From Flavobacterium sp. Sd200 (GTDB lineage Bacteria > Bacteroidota > Bacteroidia > Flavobacteriales > Flavobacteriaceae): 64,000 bases of DNA. Within the stretch, counting starts at the first letter, position 1. Every line of letters begins with the position of its first letter. The DNA is taken from NCBI RefSeq assembly GCF_009826935.1, contig NZ_WUMN01000002.1, forward strand, positions 310,001-374,000, read 5' to 3'. The notes beneath the pieces are model-generated. The model worked only from the letters and a program-made list of their open reading frames with translations, searched no databases and was not told the origin of the DNA. This document shows, piece after piece, positions 16,576 to 26,382 of the stretch. Both the position numbers and the translations under genes were made by a program.

Positions 16576-19383
16576 CTACATTCGCCTGCCTCTAAAGTTC
16601 CCTCCGCCTCCGGGTGGCCTGTCTCCACCGGGAACCCTTTTGCCTCCAAACTGTTTAAGGCTGTAGGTTAGCGAGAACATAGCATAGCGTTTTAGCACCG
16701 TGTTCTCCTGATCTTCAATACTGGTAGCGGTAATAGAACGCGTAATGCCAAGGTTTTGATTTAGTACGTCATAGACTTTTATTTTAAACATAAAATGATT
16801 GTCTAAAAAACTGTATCCCAAGCTGGTATTCCATAAATAAAAATCTTTCCTGAAACCAGTGTCTATAGAGTTGTAGGTATAGCCAAAATCGTTACCAAAA
16901 ACTACATTTTTAGGCCAATAGCTTGTAGTAGCCAGGTTAATGCGATGCACATAGTTAGAGGCCTGCGTTATACGATAGTTGGTATAATCGCTCTGGTTAT
17001 AAGTATAGCTGTAAGACGGATTTATGGTAAGAAGCTCGCCATAGTCATAACTAAAGTTTAGGCGTGGACTAAGAGTTAACGAGCGGGCTTCATACTGTTG
17101 CGCATTAGTAAAACCTTTTGTAAGGTTGTAAGACGAGTTAAGCCCTAAATTGTACCTAAAGGTGTGTGCACCGCGCTTAATGCTCTTATTGTAATTACCT
17201 CCCACGCTAAGATTGTATGCCCCCGAAACGTTTTGGTAACTGGTAATCCTTGTACCATCGGTTACATCTATTTCTGTGAAAGACGCCACCTGGCTGTCGT
17301 AAAATCGGGCATTTCCATACAGGTTGTAGCCTGAACGTGTGGCAAAATCAAAGTTGCGGAAATTAATGTTTATGTTGTGCGATTTATTCGGGTCTAGGTC
17401 CGGATTACCCACAATGGTGTTGAGTGGGTTACTTACGTCTTCTACCGGGAGTATCTGTGTGGCAGTTGGCAACGAAGTATCGTAGTTATAATTAAACCTT
17501 AATCGCTTAGACTGACTAAAGGTTATGCCTGCCTGCACGTTTGCAAATGGCAATATGTAGTTTTTATTCAGGCTGTAATAATCACCCAGATATACAGAGT
17601 GGTTGTCAAAACTAATAATGCGTTGCCCCAGCTCTGTACTAAGGTCATACTTATTCTTGTCTAACTCAAAACCGGCAGTAGGTATAAAGCTTCCGGTGGT
17701 AGAAGACAGGTAGTTGGTAAGCAAATCGTTAAACGCCGAATATTGTCCGCTCGCCGCATCATAGTCAAAACCTTCACGGTTACGGGTATTCTGGCTGCTG
17801 CTGTAAGCACCTTTTACTTTTATGCGAAGCGAGTCGGTTATTGGCTCTAAATATTCAAGACTACCGCTGTAGTTGTCGTTTGTAGTAGTAGTTTGCTTTA
17901 GCTGGTCTACATTTGTGGAACTTCCATCGCCAAAATCAATGCTTTGGCGGTTTAAATTCTGCGTATCGTCTACACTATTATTGTTGTTAAATCCTGCACT
18001 TATTGCCCTCCCTTTTTTATCGAAAGCCCTGCGAATTTGCAGACGGTTGGTAAAGCTTCGGTTATCGGTGTCGTTAAAGGTGTTGTTATCGCTGCGGTTA
18101 ATAAGATTGCCATCCTGGTCTACCGTTTCGCGCGATGTTACATTGCGTTCCTTGCTGTTTCCTGTAACAAACCTGGGATCCATAAAAATAGTGGTTTGTT
18201 TATTTAGTTTCCATTCAAACTCGCTGCCGGCATTGTGCACATAGCGGCTGTTATCGGTGCTCGATGTACTGGTTTCCGTTTGGCTTTTTTGAGTTGTGTC
18301 TCCCGATGTTGCTGGTAAAAAGGTAGTCTCCCGCGTGCGATTGTTGTTCTCTGTATCAGCACTGTTATAAAAATAATTAAGCGTGCTGCTAAAGTTTTTA
18401 AACCACTCGTCGTTATAGCTTCCCCCGGCCATGTTGCTTTGCGTAATGCCCTGCCCTATGCCATTACCTGCCTGCCTCACAGCTCCAAAAACACCGCTGC
18501 TCACATTGCGGCCGCCACCCATACTGTCAAAGATCTCATCCATAGAAAACCCTGTAGAGTTTATATTGTTGGATGAGGCCAACAGGCTAATGCGCTTTTT
18601 ACCTTCAAAATAATTAAGCATGCCACTGGTTTCATAGCGGTCATCTGTACCATAGCCACCCATTATTTTACCAAAAAGGCCTTTGTTCTTTTTTTCGTCT
18701 ATAGTAAAGTTAATACTGGAGTTGTTGCCGCTGGCCCTGCGGTTTAGCAACTCTTCTTCCTTGGTTTTGGTATCGCTAACCTGCACTTTATTTATAAGAC
18801 TTGCCGGAAGGTTCTTAAGCGCAATTTTACCATCGCGGTCAAAAAAGGGTTTCCTGTTTACCAGGATCTGGTCTACCTGTTTTCCGTTTATGGTTATAAC
18901 TCCATCACTGTCTACATCTACCCCGGGCAATTGTTTTAGCAGGGCTTCAACGTTGGCATCCGGCCGCACTTTAAACGAACCCGCATTAAACTCAAGCGTG
19001 TCCTTTTTTACACGTACAGGCGGTGCTTCGCTCACAATAATAACTTCGTTTAGGGTAGTTGCTTTGTCTGATAGTTTTTGCACGCCAAAATCCATGTTGG
19101 CTACAAGGGTTGTAAGTTTTTGTTTAAAATCGGCAAAACCCATGTAAGACACTTTCAGGAAAACGGGGTCTTTTGTAACACGGGTCCTTATTTCCCAACT
19201 GCCGTCTTTGTTAGTAACACTATAGGCTACCATGGCACTGTCTTTAACGGTGCTTAGGTAAACCGTGGCCGACTCCAATGGAAAATTATCCGGGTCGGTT
19301 ACCTTGCCCTTAAGGGTAATGTTCTGGCTAAAGCCAAGAGCCGATGTAAACGCAACGAGTAAAAGCGTAAAGATCTTTTGCAT
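16576..19383 (-). CDS. Outer-membrane beta-barrel protein with carboxypeptidase-like and plug domains
   Basis: ATG 19383 (MQKIFTLLLVAFTSALGFSQ) gives a clean signal peptide; the frame opens upstream at 19425 but adds no sensible leader. After it come a carboxypeptidase-D-like beta domain (NITLKGKVTDPDNFPLESAT), a TonB-plug-like region (VRPDANVEALLKQLPGV and ILVNRKPFFDRDGK), then a long C-terminal beta-barrel of the OMP_b-brl_3 type. The tail is Gly/Pro/Arg-rich (GGDRPPGGGGNFRGRRM). The cargo is unknown and no SusD partner is present. It is paralogous to the next gene, which ends with a terminator 47 bp upstream of this ATG. Confidence 0.88.
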   Translation of the reverse strand: MQKIFTLLLVAFTSALGFSQNITLKGKVTDPDNFPLESATVYLSTVKDSAMVAYSVTNKDGSWEIRTRVTKDPVFLKVSYMGFADFKQKLTTLVANMDFGVQKLSDKATTLNEVIIVSEAPPVRVKKDTLEFNAGSFKVRPDANVEALLKQLPGVDVDSDGVITINGKQVDQILVNRKPFFDRDGKIALKNLPASLINKVQVSDTKTKEEELLNRRASGNNSSINFTIDEKKNKGLFGKIMGGYGTDDRYETSGMLNYFEGKKRISLLASSNNINSTGFSMDEIFDSMGGGRNVSSGVFGAVRQAGNGIGQGITQSNMAGGSYNDEWFKNFSSTLNYFYNSADTENNNRTRETTFLPATSGDTTQKSQTETSTSSTDNSRYVHNAGSEFEWKLNKQTTIFMDPRFVTGNSKERNVTSRETVDQDGNLINRSDNNTFNDTDNRSFTNRLQIRRAFDKKGRAISAGFNNNNSVDDTQNLNRQSIDFGDGSSTNVDQLKQTTTTNDNYSGSLEYLEPITDSLRIKVKGAYSSSQNTRNREGFDYDAASGQYSAFNDLLTNYLSSTTGSFIPTAGFELDKNKYDLSTELGQRIISFDNHSVYLGDYYSLNKNYILPFANVQAGITFSQSKRLRFNYNYDTSLPTATQILPVEDVSNPLNTIVGNPDLDPNKSHNININFRNFDFATRSGYNLYGNARFYDSQVASFTEIDVTDGTRITSYQNVSGAYNLSVGGNYNKSIKRGAHTFRYNLGLNSSYNLTKGFTNAQQYEARSLTLSPRLNFSYDYGELLTINPSYSYTYNQSDYTNYRITQASNYVHRINLATTSYWPKNVVFGNDFGYTYNSIDTGFRKDFYLWNTSLGYSFLDNHFMFKIKVYDVLNQNLGITRSITATSIEDQENTVLKRYAMFSLTYSLKQFGGKRVPGGDRPPGGGGNFRGRRM

Positions 19384-19430
19384 AAAACTATATCGATTGA
19401 GGTGATTTGTATGGACTTTGACCATAAAAA

Positions 19431-19455
19431 AACCCGAAGGTTTAATCTTCGGGTT
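19431..19455 (-). terminator. Terminator between the two beta-barrel paralogues
   Basis: AACCCGAAG (19431-19439) and CTTCGGGTT (19447-19455) form a perfect 9-bp stem; on the minus strand seven Ts follow. It ends the upstream paralogue, so the two genes are probably separate transcripts. Confidence 0.85.
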
Positions 19456-19485
19456 AAAATATTTTTTATCAGAACTTTGGAGGCA

Positions 19486-22317
19486 TTAAAACCACCAGAA
19501 CCTGTTGCCTTCATCGGCTTTCTTTTCGCCAAACTTATTAAGCTTAAAGGTTAGCGAGAACATTACATAGCGTTTTAGAACAACATTCTCCTCGTCTGTA
19601 ATTCTTGTAGCCGATATGGTTCTTGATGTTGCAAGGTTTTGGTTAAGCAAATCGTACACTTTTACTTTAAATAACAGCCTGTCGTTATAAAAGTTGTAAC
19701 CAATGCTGCTGTTCCATAAAAAGAAATCTTTTTTAAGCCCGCTGCCCAGTTGCGAGTTGTAAGTATATCCAAAATCGTTACCAAAAACAATATGTTTAGG
19801 CCAGTAGCTTGTGGTTTGCAGGTTTAGGCGATGCACAAAATTATCTGCCCTGTCTATAACATAATTTGTAAACTTTGTATCGCTGTATGTAAAGTTATAA
19901 GACGGGTTTATGGTTAACAATTCGCCATATTCATACGTTAGGTTTAGGCGTGGACTTACCCTGAGCGATTTAGAGTTATAAAGCTGCTCGTTCTGGAAAC
20001 CTTTATCGCCATTATAATTACCGTTTACACCAATACTTGCTTTAAATGTATGAGCTTCTCTTTTAATAGATTTGCTCCAGTTAACACCAAACCATGTAGT
20101 AAAGGTGCCCGACACGTTAGTATATGTTGTTGTGCTAACAGCACTGTTATCTATCTCTGTAAAATTTCTCACAGAAGAATCGTAGTAGTTACCACCGGCA
20201 TAAATATTATAGCCCGACCTTGTGGCATAATCGTAGTTCCTGAAATTGAAGTGTAAATTATAATACTTTTCCGGATCAAGTTCAGCATTTCCTATAACCG
20301 TATTTAAAGGGTCTGTAACATCGGCTATCTCTAAAATTTGCCTTGCAAGAGGAAACTCCACCTCATAATTACCTCCTATCCACAACGATTTAGATTTTGT
20401 AAAGCTATAATTCATTCCTGCCTGTAAAAACGGCAAAATGTAATTCTTGTTTACAGCATAATTTTGCCCTAAATAAGTTCCGTTGTTGTCAAACTTTGTA
20501 ATACGTGGACCTCCTTCAACGTAAGCCCATATTTTACCTTTATTTACCCTAAAACCTGCTGTAGGACGAATGGCATTTCGTTTAGATTCAAGACTGTTTG
20601 AAAGCAGGTCGTTGTAAGCAGAATACCTTCCTGTTGCCACATCAAAATTATAACCGTTCCTGTCTTCTGTATTTTTATACATCGTATAGGTTAATCCAAG
20701 CCTAACTTCTAAAGAATCTGGTATTGGCTGCGTAAACTCTACGGCAAACACATGGCTGTCTGTTTTTTGCCTGTTGTACCTTATCTGGTCCCGGTTATCA
20801 GCCTCGATTGTTACATTTCCCTCTGCATCATAATTATATTTGTTGGTGTTGGATTTATTGAGTTCAGATCCCTCATCCTCTTTTATCTCATTATCCATCC
20901 AAACATCAATAGAACGTTTGCTTTTACCTAACACTTTACTAAACACAAAACTGTTGTTAAACGCAGTGTTGTCGTTTTCATTTAGAAACAAACCCTCCCT
21001 GTCGTTAAGCAGCGTATCGTCTGATAATCTTCTCGAAGCCTGAGAAGTTGTATTTTTTACCATACTGTTTGCCTTGCTAAACTTTGGTGCAACATATATG
21101 GTTGTTGTCGAGTCTATTTTAACATTAAACTCTGTATTAAAATTATGGGCATACTTATCGTTTTTTGTAACGGTTTGCGAGTTTAGCACATAGCTGTCGT
21201 CTACAAATATGCCCGAACCCACAGCGGTTTCGCGCAGGGGCAAATAATTTACCTCACGGGTACGGTTGTTGTTATCTGTATTTGCCGATGTAAAAAAATA
21301 GTTGGCACTGCCGTCAAAACCTTTAACCCATTCGTCGGCATAATTAAGTCCAATAATATTAGAGAGCGTAATACCCTTTCCGCCGCCAAACTGCATGCCG
21401 TTTATATTAAAGCCTCCATCATCGCTGGTCCATACATTCATATTACGGCCGCCTCCCATGTTGTCGAATATTTCGTTCATAGAAAAGCCCGTCGAATTGA
21501 TGTTGTTAGACGACGCCAACAGGCTTATCTTTCTTGCACCTTTAAAATAATTTACAAGCGCGCTGCTCTCATAACGTTCGCTACTGCCATAGCCAGCCAT
21601 GGCCCGTCCAAAAAAGCCTTTATTTTTATCTTCGTCTATAGTAAGGTTTATGCTTGCATTGTTACCACTGGCCTTATCGCCGCTCAGCTCCTCTTTTTTG
21701 GTTTTAGTATCGCTAACCTGCACTTTGTTTATAATTTCGGCAGGCAGGTTTTGTATGGCAATTTTGCCGTCTTTATCAAAAAAGGGTTTGCCGTTTACCA
21801 ATATCTGGTTTACCTCTTTGCCGTTTACGGTTATTTTTCCTTCCTCGTCTATCTCTACACCCGGCAATTGTTTCAGCAATGCTTCAACACTGGCATCCGG
21901 GCGCACTTTAAACGACGATGCATTAAACTCCAGCGTGTCTGCTTTTACACGTATGGGCGGTGTTTCGCCTTCAATAACAACTTCATTAAGGTTGGTCGAC
22001 CTATCGGCCATTTTTATGGTTCCAAAGTCTTTGCTTTCGGCAAGGGTTTCAAATTTTTGTTTGTGATCTGCAAATCCCACGAACGATATTTTAAGGAAAA
22101 CAGGCTGCGTTATAGCACGTGTTTTAAGCTCCCAATTACCGTTCTTATTGGTAATGGTATAATCGATCATAGTAGAATCTTTTGCCGTAGTAAGATATAC
22201 TGTAGCCGCTTCAAGCGGAAAATTGTCGGGGTCGGAAACCTTGCCTTTAAGGGTAATACTTTGACTATAGCCAATACAGGTACAGGCTAATAATAGCAAT
22301 GTAAGCAGTTTTTGCAT
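19486..22317 (-). CDS. Outer-membrane beta-barrel protein, paralogue of the 16576 gene
   Basis: The 943-residue protein starts with signal peptide MQKLLTLLLLACTCIGYSQ and then matches its neighbour nearly domain by domain: SITLKGKVSDPDNFPLEAAT, VRPDASVEALLKQLPGVEID, LVNGKPFFDKDGKIAIQNLP, SLLASSNNINSTGFSMNEIF and a long beta-barrel. It lacks the Gly-rich tail and ends NRFWWF. These proteins are TonB-receptor-like, but no substrate can be inferred. The tandem arrangement points to duplication followed by divergence of the barrel loops. Confidence 0.9.
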   Translation of the reverse strand: MQKLLTLLLLACTCIGYSQSITLKGKVSDPDNFPLEAATVYLTTAKDSTMIDYTITNKNGNWELKTRAITQPVFLKISFVGFADHKQKFETLAESKDFGTIKMADRSTNLNEVVIEGETPPIRVKADTLEFNASSFKVRPDASVEALLKQLPGVEIDEEGKITVNGKEVNQILVNGKPFFDKDGKIAIQNLPAEIINKVQVSDTKTKKEELSGDKASGNNASINLTIDEDKNKGFFGRAMAGYGSSERYESSALVNYFKGARKISLLASSNNINSTGFSMNEIFDNMGGGRNMNVWTSDDGGFNINGMQFGGGKGITLSNIIGLNYADEWVKGFDGSANYFFTSANTDNNNRTREVNYLPLRETAVGSGIFVDDSYVLNSQTVTKNDKYAHNFNTEFNVKIDSTTTIYVAPKFSKANSMVKNTTSQASRRLSDDTLLNDREGLFLNENDNTAFNNSFVFSKVLGKSKRSIDVWMDNEIKEDEGSELNKSNTNKYNYDAEGNVTIEADNRDQIRYNRQKTDSHVFAVEFTQPIPDSLEVRLGLTYTMYKNTEDRNGYNFDVATGRYSAYNDLLSNSLESKRNAIRPTAGFRVNKGKIWAYVEGGPRITKFDNNGTYLGQNYAVNKNYILPFLQAGMNYSFTKSKSLWIGGNYEVEFPLARQILEIADVTDPLNTVIGNAELDPEKYYNLHFNFRNYDYATRSGYNIYAGGNYYDSSVRNFTEIDNSAVSTTTYTNVSGTFTTWFGVNWSKSIKREAHTFKASIGVNGNYNGDKGFQNEQLYNSKSLRVSPRLNLTYEYGELLTINPSYNFTYSDTKFTNYVIDRADNFVHRLNLQTTSYWPKHIVFGNDFGYTYNSQLGSGLKKDFFLWNSSIGYNFYNDRLLFKVKVYDLLNQNLATSRTISATRITDEENVVLKRYVMFSLTFKLNKFGEKKADEGNRFWWF

Positions 22318-22531
22318 TGATTTTTGATTGATTGATGATTGTGCAATTATAACAAATAAATGCTTACAGTAGAGACATTCTGAAAGTAATTTTATTACAC
22401 TTCTATAAAATTATTTTGGAAAAATTTAAGACTATTAACAAAAATACCTGATTGTCAACTATTTATTTACCACATCCTTAACCCTGTTACTGTAAGGACA
22501 AAAGTAATTTTACTTAAAAATACGCATTGCC

Positions 22532-22756
22532 ATGAAAAAAATTGTAGTACCACTGGTTTGGGTAACCTGGGCCTGTTTACTGGGCTTTGTAATATGGTCT
22601 GTACTTGGCATGGCTTACCCACTATTGTTTGGCGTGTTCATTATTGGGCACGTGCTCATACTGTTTATGGTTTATAAAGTGCTTGCAAGCCCTTATACTT
22701 CCACTAAAAAATTTAAGCATTGGTATGAAGACCACACCCGTACCACTGTAAAATAA
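22532..22756 (+). CDS. Small two-helix membrane protein
   Basis: The 74-residue protein has two hydrophobic helices (about residues 4-26 and 29-51) and a basic, Lys/Thr/His-rich tail. No motif is recognised. It has its own terminator directly downstream, which supports it as a real single-gene unit. Confidence 0.6.
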   Translation: MKKIVVPLVWVTWACLLGFVIWSVLGMAYPLLFGVFIIGHVLILFMVYKVLASPYTSTKKFKHWYEDHTRTTVK

Positions 22757-22767
22757 TCAAACCGTAT

Positions 22768-22800
22768 AAAGGGAGTTAGGCATATAAACTAATTCCCTTT
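22768..22800 (+). terminator. Terminator after the small membrane protein
   Basis: AAAGGGAGTTAG (22768-22779) pairs with CTAATTCCCTTT (22789-22800) across 12 positions with one G-T wobble; TATAGTTTTATA follows. Confidence 0.75.
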
Positions 22801-22882
22801 TATAGTTTTATAACTTAGTTGTTAGCTGCCTAAACCCTCTGACTACAACAGCCAAGGTTTTAAATATTAGCCTTAAATACAC

Positions 22883-22890
22883 TACTTTTG
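22883..22890 (+). promoter_or_regulatory. -7 promoter element of the large surface protein
   Basis: TACTTTTG matches TAnnTTTG and lies 25 bp before the ATG at 22916. No clear -33 element was found. Confidence 0.45.
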
Positions 22891-22915
22891 CCCTTTTTGA
22901 GTTATAATTTTTGTG

Positions 22916-25900
22916 ATGCTTAAAAACGGGCTTTTATGGGTGCTTTTTTGTTGCTTTTCTGTCATTTACGGACAGGAAACCCCTGCGCCCTACAAAACAA
23001 TAAAAGCACTTGCGCAAAACGACACCATAAGGGTAGACAGCGTTAGCATAAACCCCGCCTATTTTAAGCTCGAAGACCTCAATGGCACACCAATAGATAC
23101 CAGCTTTTATAAAGTAAACTTCAGTACGGGTATTGTTACTTTAAAGAATGGTTTTTCGTCATCCGATTCGTTAACCGTAAGCTATCTTGCCTATCCTGAG
23201 TTTTTGACAAAACAATACAGCATGTATAACAGCAGCCGTGTGCTAAGCAACGATGCTAATACCGGTCAGCGATTTACCGTTACACGCGATGCCCAAAACA
23301 CATTAAAACCTTTTAGCGGCCTAACCACATCGGGCAGTATTACGCGCGGAGTAACGGTGGGCAACAACCAAAATACGGTGGTAAACTCTAACCTCGACCT
23401 GCAAATTACAGGAAAGCTAAGCGAAAAGGTGAGCCTTAGAGCCTCTATACAGGACAGCAACATACCCCTGCAGGAAGGCGGATACTCGCAAAAGCTCGAT
23501 GAGTTTGACCAGATATTCATTGAAATGTACAGCCAGAAATGGAACATCCGCGCAGGCGACCTTTTTCTTGAAAACCGTCAGTCGCGTTTTCTAAACTTTA
23601 ATAAAAAAGTGCAGGGTGTATCGGGTGCCATTACTCTTGGAGACGACAAAGCCAAGACATCAATATTCGCTGCCGCTGCATTGGTGCGCGGGCAGTATGC
23701 ACGAAGCACTTTTACCGGAACAGAAGGCAATCAGGGGCCTTATAAACTGAGGGGCAATAATGGTGAGTTATATGTTTTAGTAGTATCGGGTTCAGAGCGC
23801 GTGTATGTAAACGGTGTTTTGTTAGAGCGTGGCGAAAGCAATGATTATATTATAGACTACAACGCTGGCGAAATTATATTTACCTCCCTCTTTCCTATTA
23901 CCAGCGAAATGCGTATTAATGTAGAGTATCAATACTCTCAGCAAAACTATACGCGTTTTGTTACCTACGGAGGCATATCGCACGAGCGCGAAGACTGGAG
24001 CATTGCAGGATATGTATATTCTGAAAACGACATGAAAAACCAGCCTCTGCAACAAAACCTTACCCAGGAGCAGGTGGCAATACTGCAACAGGCCGGAGAC
24101 GACAGTACACTTATGAATGCGCCATCGGCCTACATAGACACTTATAGCGAAAACAAAATACTGTACCGCAAAGTTATAGAGAACGGCATGGAGATATTTG
24201 TGCAAAGCAATAACCCCGACGACGAACTGTATAATGTGCGCTTTAGCCTTGTGGGCAGCAACTTGGGCAATTACCAGCTTGTAAATGCTGCTGCCTTGGG
24301 ACGAGTTTACCAATACATTGCGCCTGTAAACGGTGTGCCGCAGGGCAGCTATGAACCGGTTATAAACCTTACAGCCCCTGTAAAACTGCAAATTGCCACG
24401 GTACTCGGCAAATACAACCCAAGCGAAAAAACGCTTATAGACTTTGAGGCGGGCATTAGCAACAATGACCTTAACCTCTACTCGCCTATAGATGATGGGA
24501 ACAACAATGGCCTGGCCGGAAAAATAAACGCCAAACAACGCCTTTATACAGGCAGTTTTGAAATAGATGCCTTTGCCAATTATCAGTTTGTACAAAAAGA
24601 TTTTCGCACCATAGAGCGAATGTTTAATATAGAGTTTAACCGCGACTGGAACCTTACCGATATTGTTACCACAAACGCCAACCAAAGTTACCTTACTGCG
24701 GGCACAACCTTTAGGCTGCCTCAAAAAGGGCAGGTAAACTATCAGGTAGAAAAGCTTGATTTCTCTGATGCGTTTAGTGGCACACGGCACGTTGTAGACG
24801 GGCAAATGAAGCTGGGTAATCTTTATTTGCAAAACCGCGGAAGCGTGCTGGCAAGCAACGGCAGCTATTCTAAATCAGATTTTGTGAGAAACGAAGCCCT
24901 CACAAAATATCATTTTGGAAAAAATTGGGTGGGGGGCTCGTTAAGGCTGGAAGACAATAAAGAAACACTGAAAAGTACTGGTCTTTTATCCGGTCTTAGC
25001 CAGCGTTTTACAGAATATGGTGCTTTTACAGGCCGTGGCGACAGTACCAAAGTATATGTAGAACTGGGTTACCTGCAACGTACCAATGACAGTTTGCTCA
25101 ACGGACTCTTGCAAAAAGTAAATACTTCGCGGTCGTACTATCTTAAATCGAGACTGCTCAAAACCGAAAAAAGCGACCTCTCTTTATTTGTAAACTACCG
25201 CAGGCTTACGTTTACCGATGCAGCCCGCAAAGCAGAACCATCGCTCAACTCGCGCCTTTTATATAACGACCAATACTGGGATCAATTGGTGCAGCTTAGC
25301 ACTGCCTACGAAACCTCATCGGGCACCATAGCACAGCAGGAATTTACATACTTACAGGTAGAACCCGGGCAGGGTGTGTATCGCTGGAACGATTATAACA
25401 ACAACGGCATACAGGAGTTGCAGGAGTTTGAGGTTGCCCCTTTTCCGGATCAGGCAATATATGTGCGGGTATATTTGCCCAACCAGGTATATGTAGGCAC
25501 ACACCAAAATAAATTCTCCGTTTCGGCAACACTTAATCCTAATAAATGGCAAAACTCTGGCGGATTTAAAAAACTACTGTCTTATTTTTATGACCAGATA
25601 TCGTTTTTAAAGGATCGCAAAATATTACGCGATTCTGACAATTTTGACCTTAACCCTTTTTCCAACAGCGAACACAACCTTGTGGGACTAAATTCGTCTT
25701 TCAGGAACAGCCTTTTTTATAACCGCGGCAAACAGGATCATTCTGTAACCTATACGTATGTAAACAACCGCAACCGCACACTGCTTTCCATAGGTTCTCA
25801 AAGCAATCGCATACAATCTCATCAAATGCAGTATGCACACCTCATACAAAAAACATGGCTGCTAAGTTTTGCCGGGCAAATAGACAATAGTGCCAATACT

Positions 25901-26332
25901 TCCGAAAATTATGTCGAAAAAGATTATACCATAAATGGCTACCAACTTGGGCCAAAAGTTTCTTATATTTTTTCGCGCAATGCAAGCTGGGACCTGTTTT
26001 ATGAATATCAGGACAAAAAGAACACCATAGCCCTTATGGAAACGCTGCAACAACAACGGTTTGGCACATCGTTTAGCTATGCATCTGAAAAGCAGTTTAC
26101 AGCCAGCGGAGAGTTTTCTTTATATAAAAACGATTTTGCCGGAAACCAAAATACCGCTGCCGCCTACCAAATGCTTGAAGGATTACAGCCGGGGCAAAAC
26201 CTGACATGGAGGCTGTTATTGCAAAAAAACCTCACGCAGTTTTTAGATGTCAATGTAAACTATCAGGGGCGTAAGAGCGAAAGCAGCAGTACTATACACA
26301 CCGGTAGCATACAGCTTAGAGCCTATTTTTAA
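22916..26332 (+). CDS. Large outer-membrane surface protein, SprA-reminiscent
   Basis: The 1138-residue protein starts at ATG 22916 (the GTG at 22913 is an alternative) with signal peptide MLKNGLLWVLFCCFSVIYGQ. Most of the length is alternating beta-strand sequence. Segments GDLFLENRQSRFLNFNKKVQ, SERVYVNGVLLERGESNDY and IDYNAGEIIFTSLFPITSE resemble the repeating GD...F and IDY..GEI.F blocks of SprA, the type IX translocon channel. At under half of SprA length it would be a separate family member. It ends with a typical barrel strand (QLRAYF). Convergent with the di-haem gene; single-gene unit. Confidence 0.7.
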   Translation: MLKNGLLWVLFCCFSVIYGQETPAPYKTIKALAQNDTIRVDSVSINPAYFKLEDLNGTPIDTSFYKVNFSTGIVTLKNGFSSSDSLTVSYLAYPEFLTKQYSMYNSSRVLSNDANTGQRFTVTRDAQNTLKPFSGLTTSGSITRGVTVGNNQNTVVNSNLDLQITGKLSEKVSLRASIQDSNIPLQEGGYSQKLDEFDQIFIEMYSQKWNIRAGDLFLENRQSRFLNFNKKVQGVSGAITLGDDKAKTSIFAAAALVRGQYARSTFTGTEGNQGPYKLRGNNGELYVLVVSGSERVYVNGVLLERGESNDYIIDYNAGEIIFTSLFPITSEMRINVEYQYSQQNYTRFVTYGGISHEREDWSIAGYVYSENDMKNQPLQQNLTQEQVAILQQAGDDSTLMNAPSAYIDTYSENKILYRKVIENGMEIFVQSNNPDDELYNVRFSLVGSNLGNYQLVNAAALGRVYQYIAPVNGVPQGSYEPVINLTAPVKLQIATVLGKYNPSEKTLIDFEAGISNNDLNLYSPIDDGNNNGLAGKINAKQRLYTGSFEIDAFANYQFVQKDFRTIERMFNIEFNRDWNLTDIVTTNANQSYLTAGTTFRLPQKGQVNYQVEKLDFSDAFSGTRHVVDGQMKLGNLYLQNRGSVLASNGSYSKSDFVRNEALTKYHFGKNWVGGSLRLEDNKETLKSTGLLSGLSQRFTEYGAFTGRGDSTKVYVELGYLQRTNDSLLNGLLQKVNTSRSYYLKSRLLKTEKSDLSLFVNYRRLTFTDAARKAEPSLNSRLLYNDQYWDQLVQLSTAYETSSGTIAQQEFTYLQVEPGQGVYRWNDYNNNGIQELQEFEVAPFPDQAIYVRVYLPNQVYVGTHQNKFSVSATLNPNKWQNSGGFKKLLSYFYDQISFLKDRKILRDSDNFDLNPFSNSEHNLVGLNSSFRNSLFYNRGKQDHSVTYTYVNNRNRTLLSIGSQSNRIQSHQMQYAHLIQKTWLLSFAGQIDNSANTSENYVEKDYTINGYQLGPKVSYIFSRNASWDLFYEYQDKKNTIALMETLQQQRFGTSFSYASEKQFTASGEFSLYKNDFAGNQNTAAAYQMLEGLQPGQNLTWRLLLQKNLTQFLDVNVNYQGRKSESSSTIHTGSIQLRAYF

Positions 26333-26349
26333 GTACTCCCCTAAAAACA

Positions 26350-26372
26350 GATCCCTGCCAAAAGCAGGGATC
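26350..26372. terminator. Bidirectional terminator
   Basis: GATCCCTGC (26350-26358) and GCAGGGATC (26364-26372) form a perfect 9-bp stem around CAAAA between two convergent genes. Confidence 0.75.
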
Positions 26373-26382
26373 AAGATAAATT

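Noticed and set aside
16576..22317. SusC/SusD polysaccharide-utilisation locus
   Set aside because: The two barrels have no SusD-like lipoprotein, glycoside hydrolase or sugar regulator nearby.
23822..24832. Long minus-strand ORF (336 codons)
   Set aside because: It lies wholly inside the large surface protein gene, has a shadow-frame composition and no recognisable motif.
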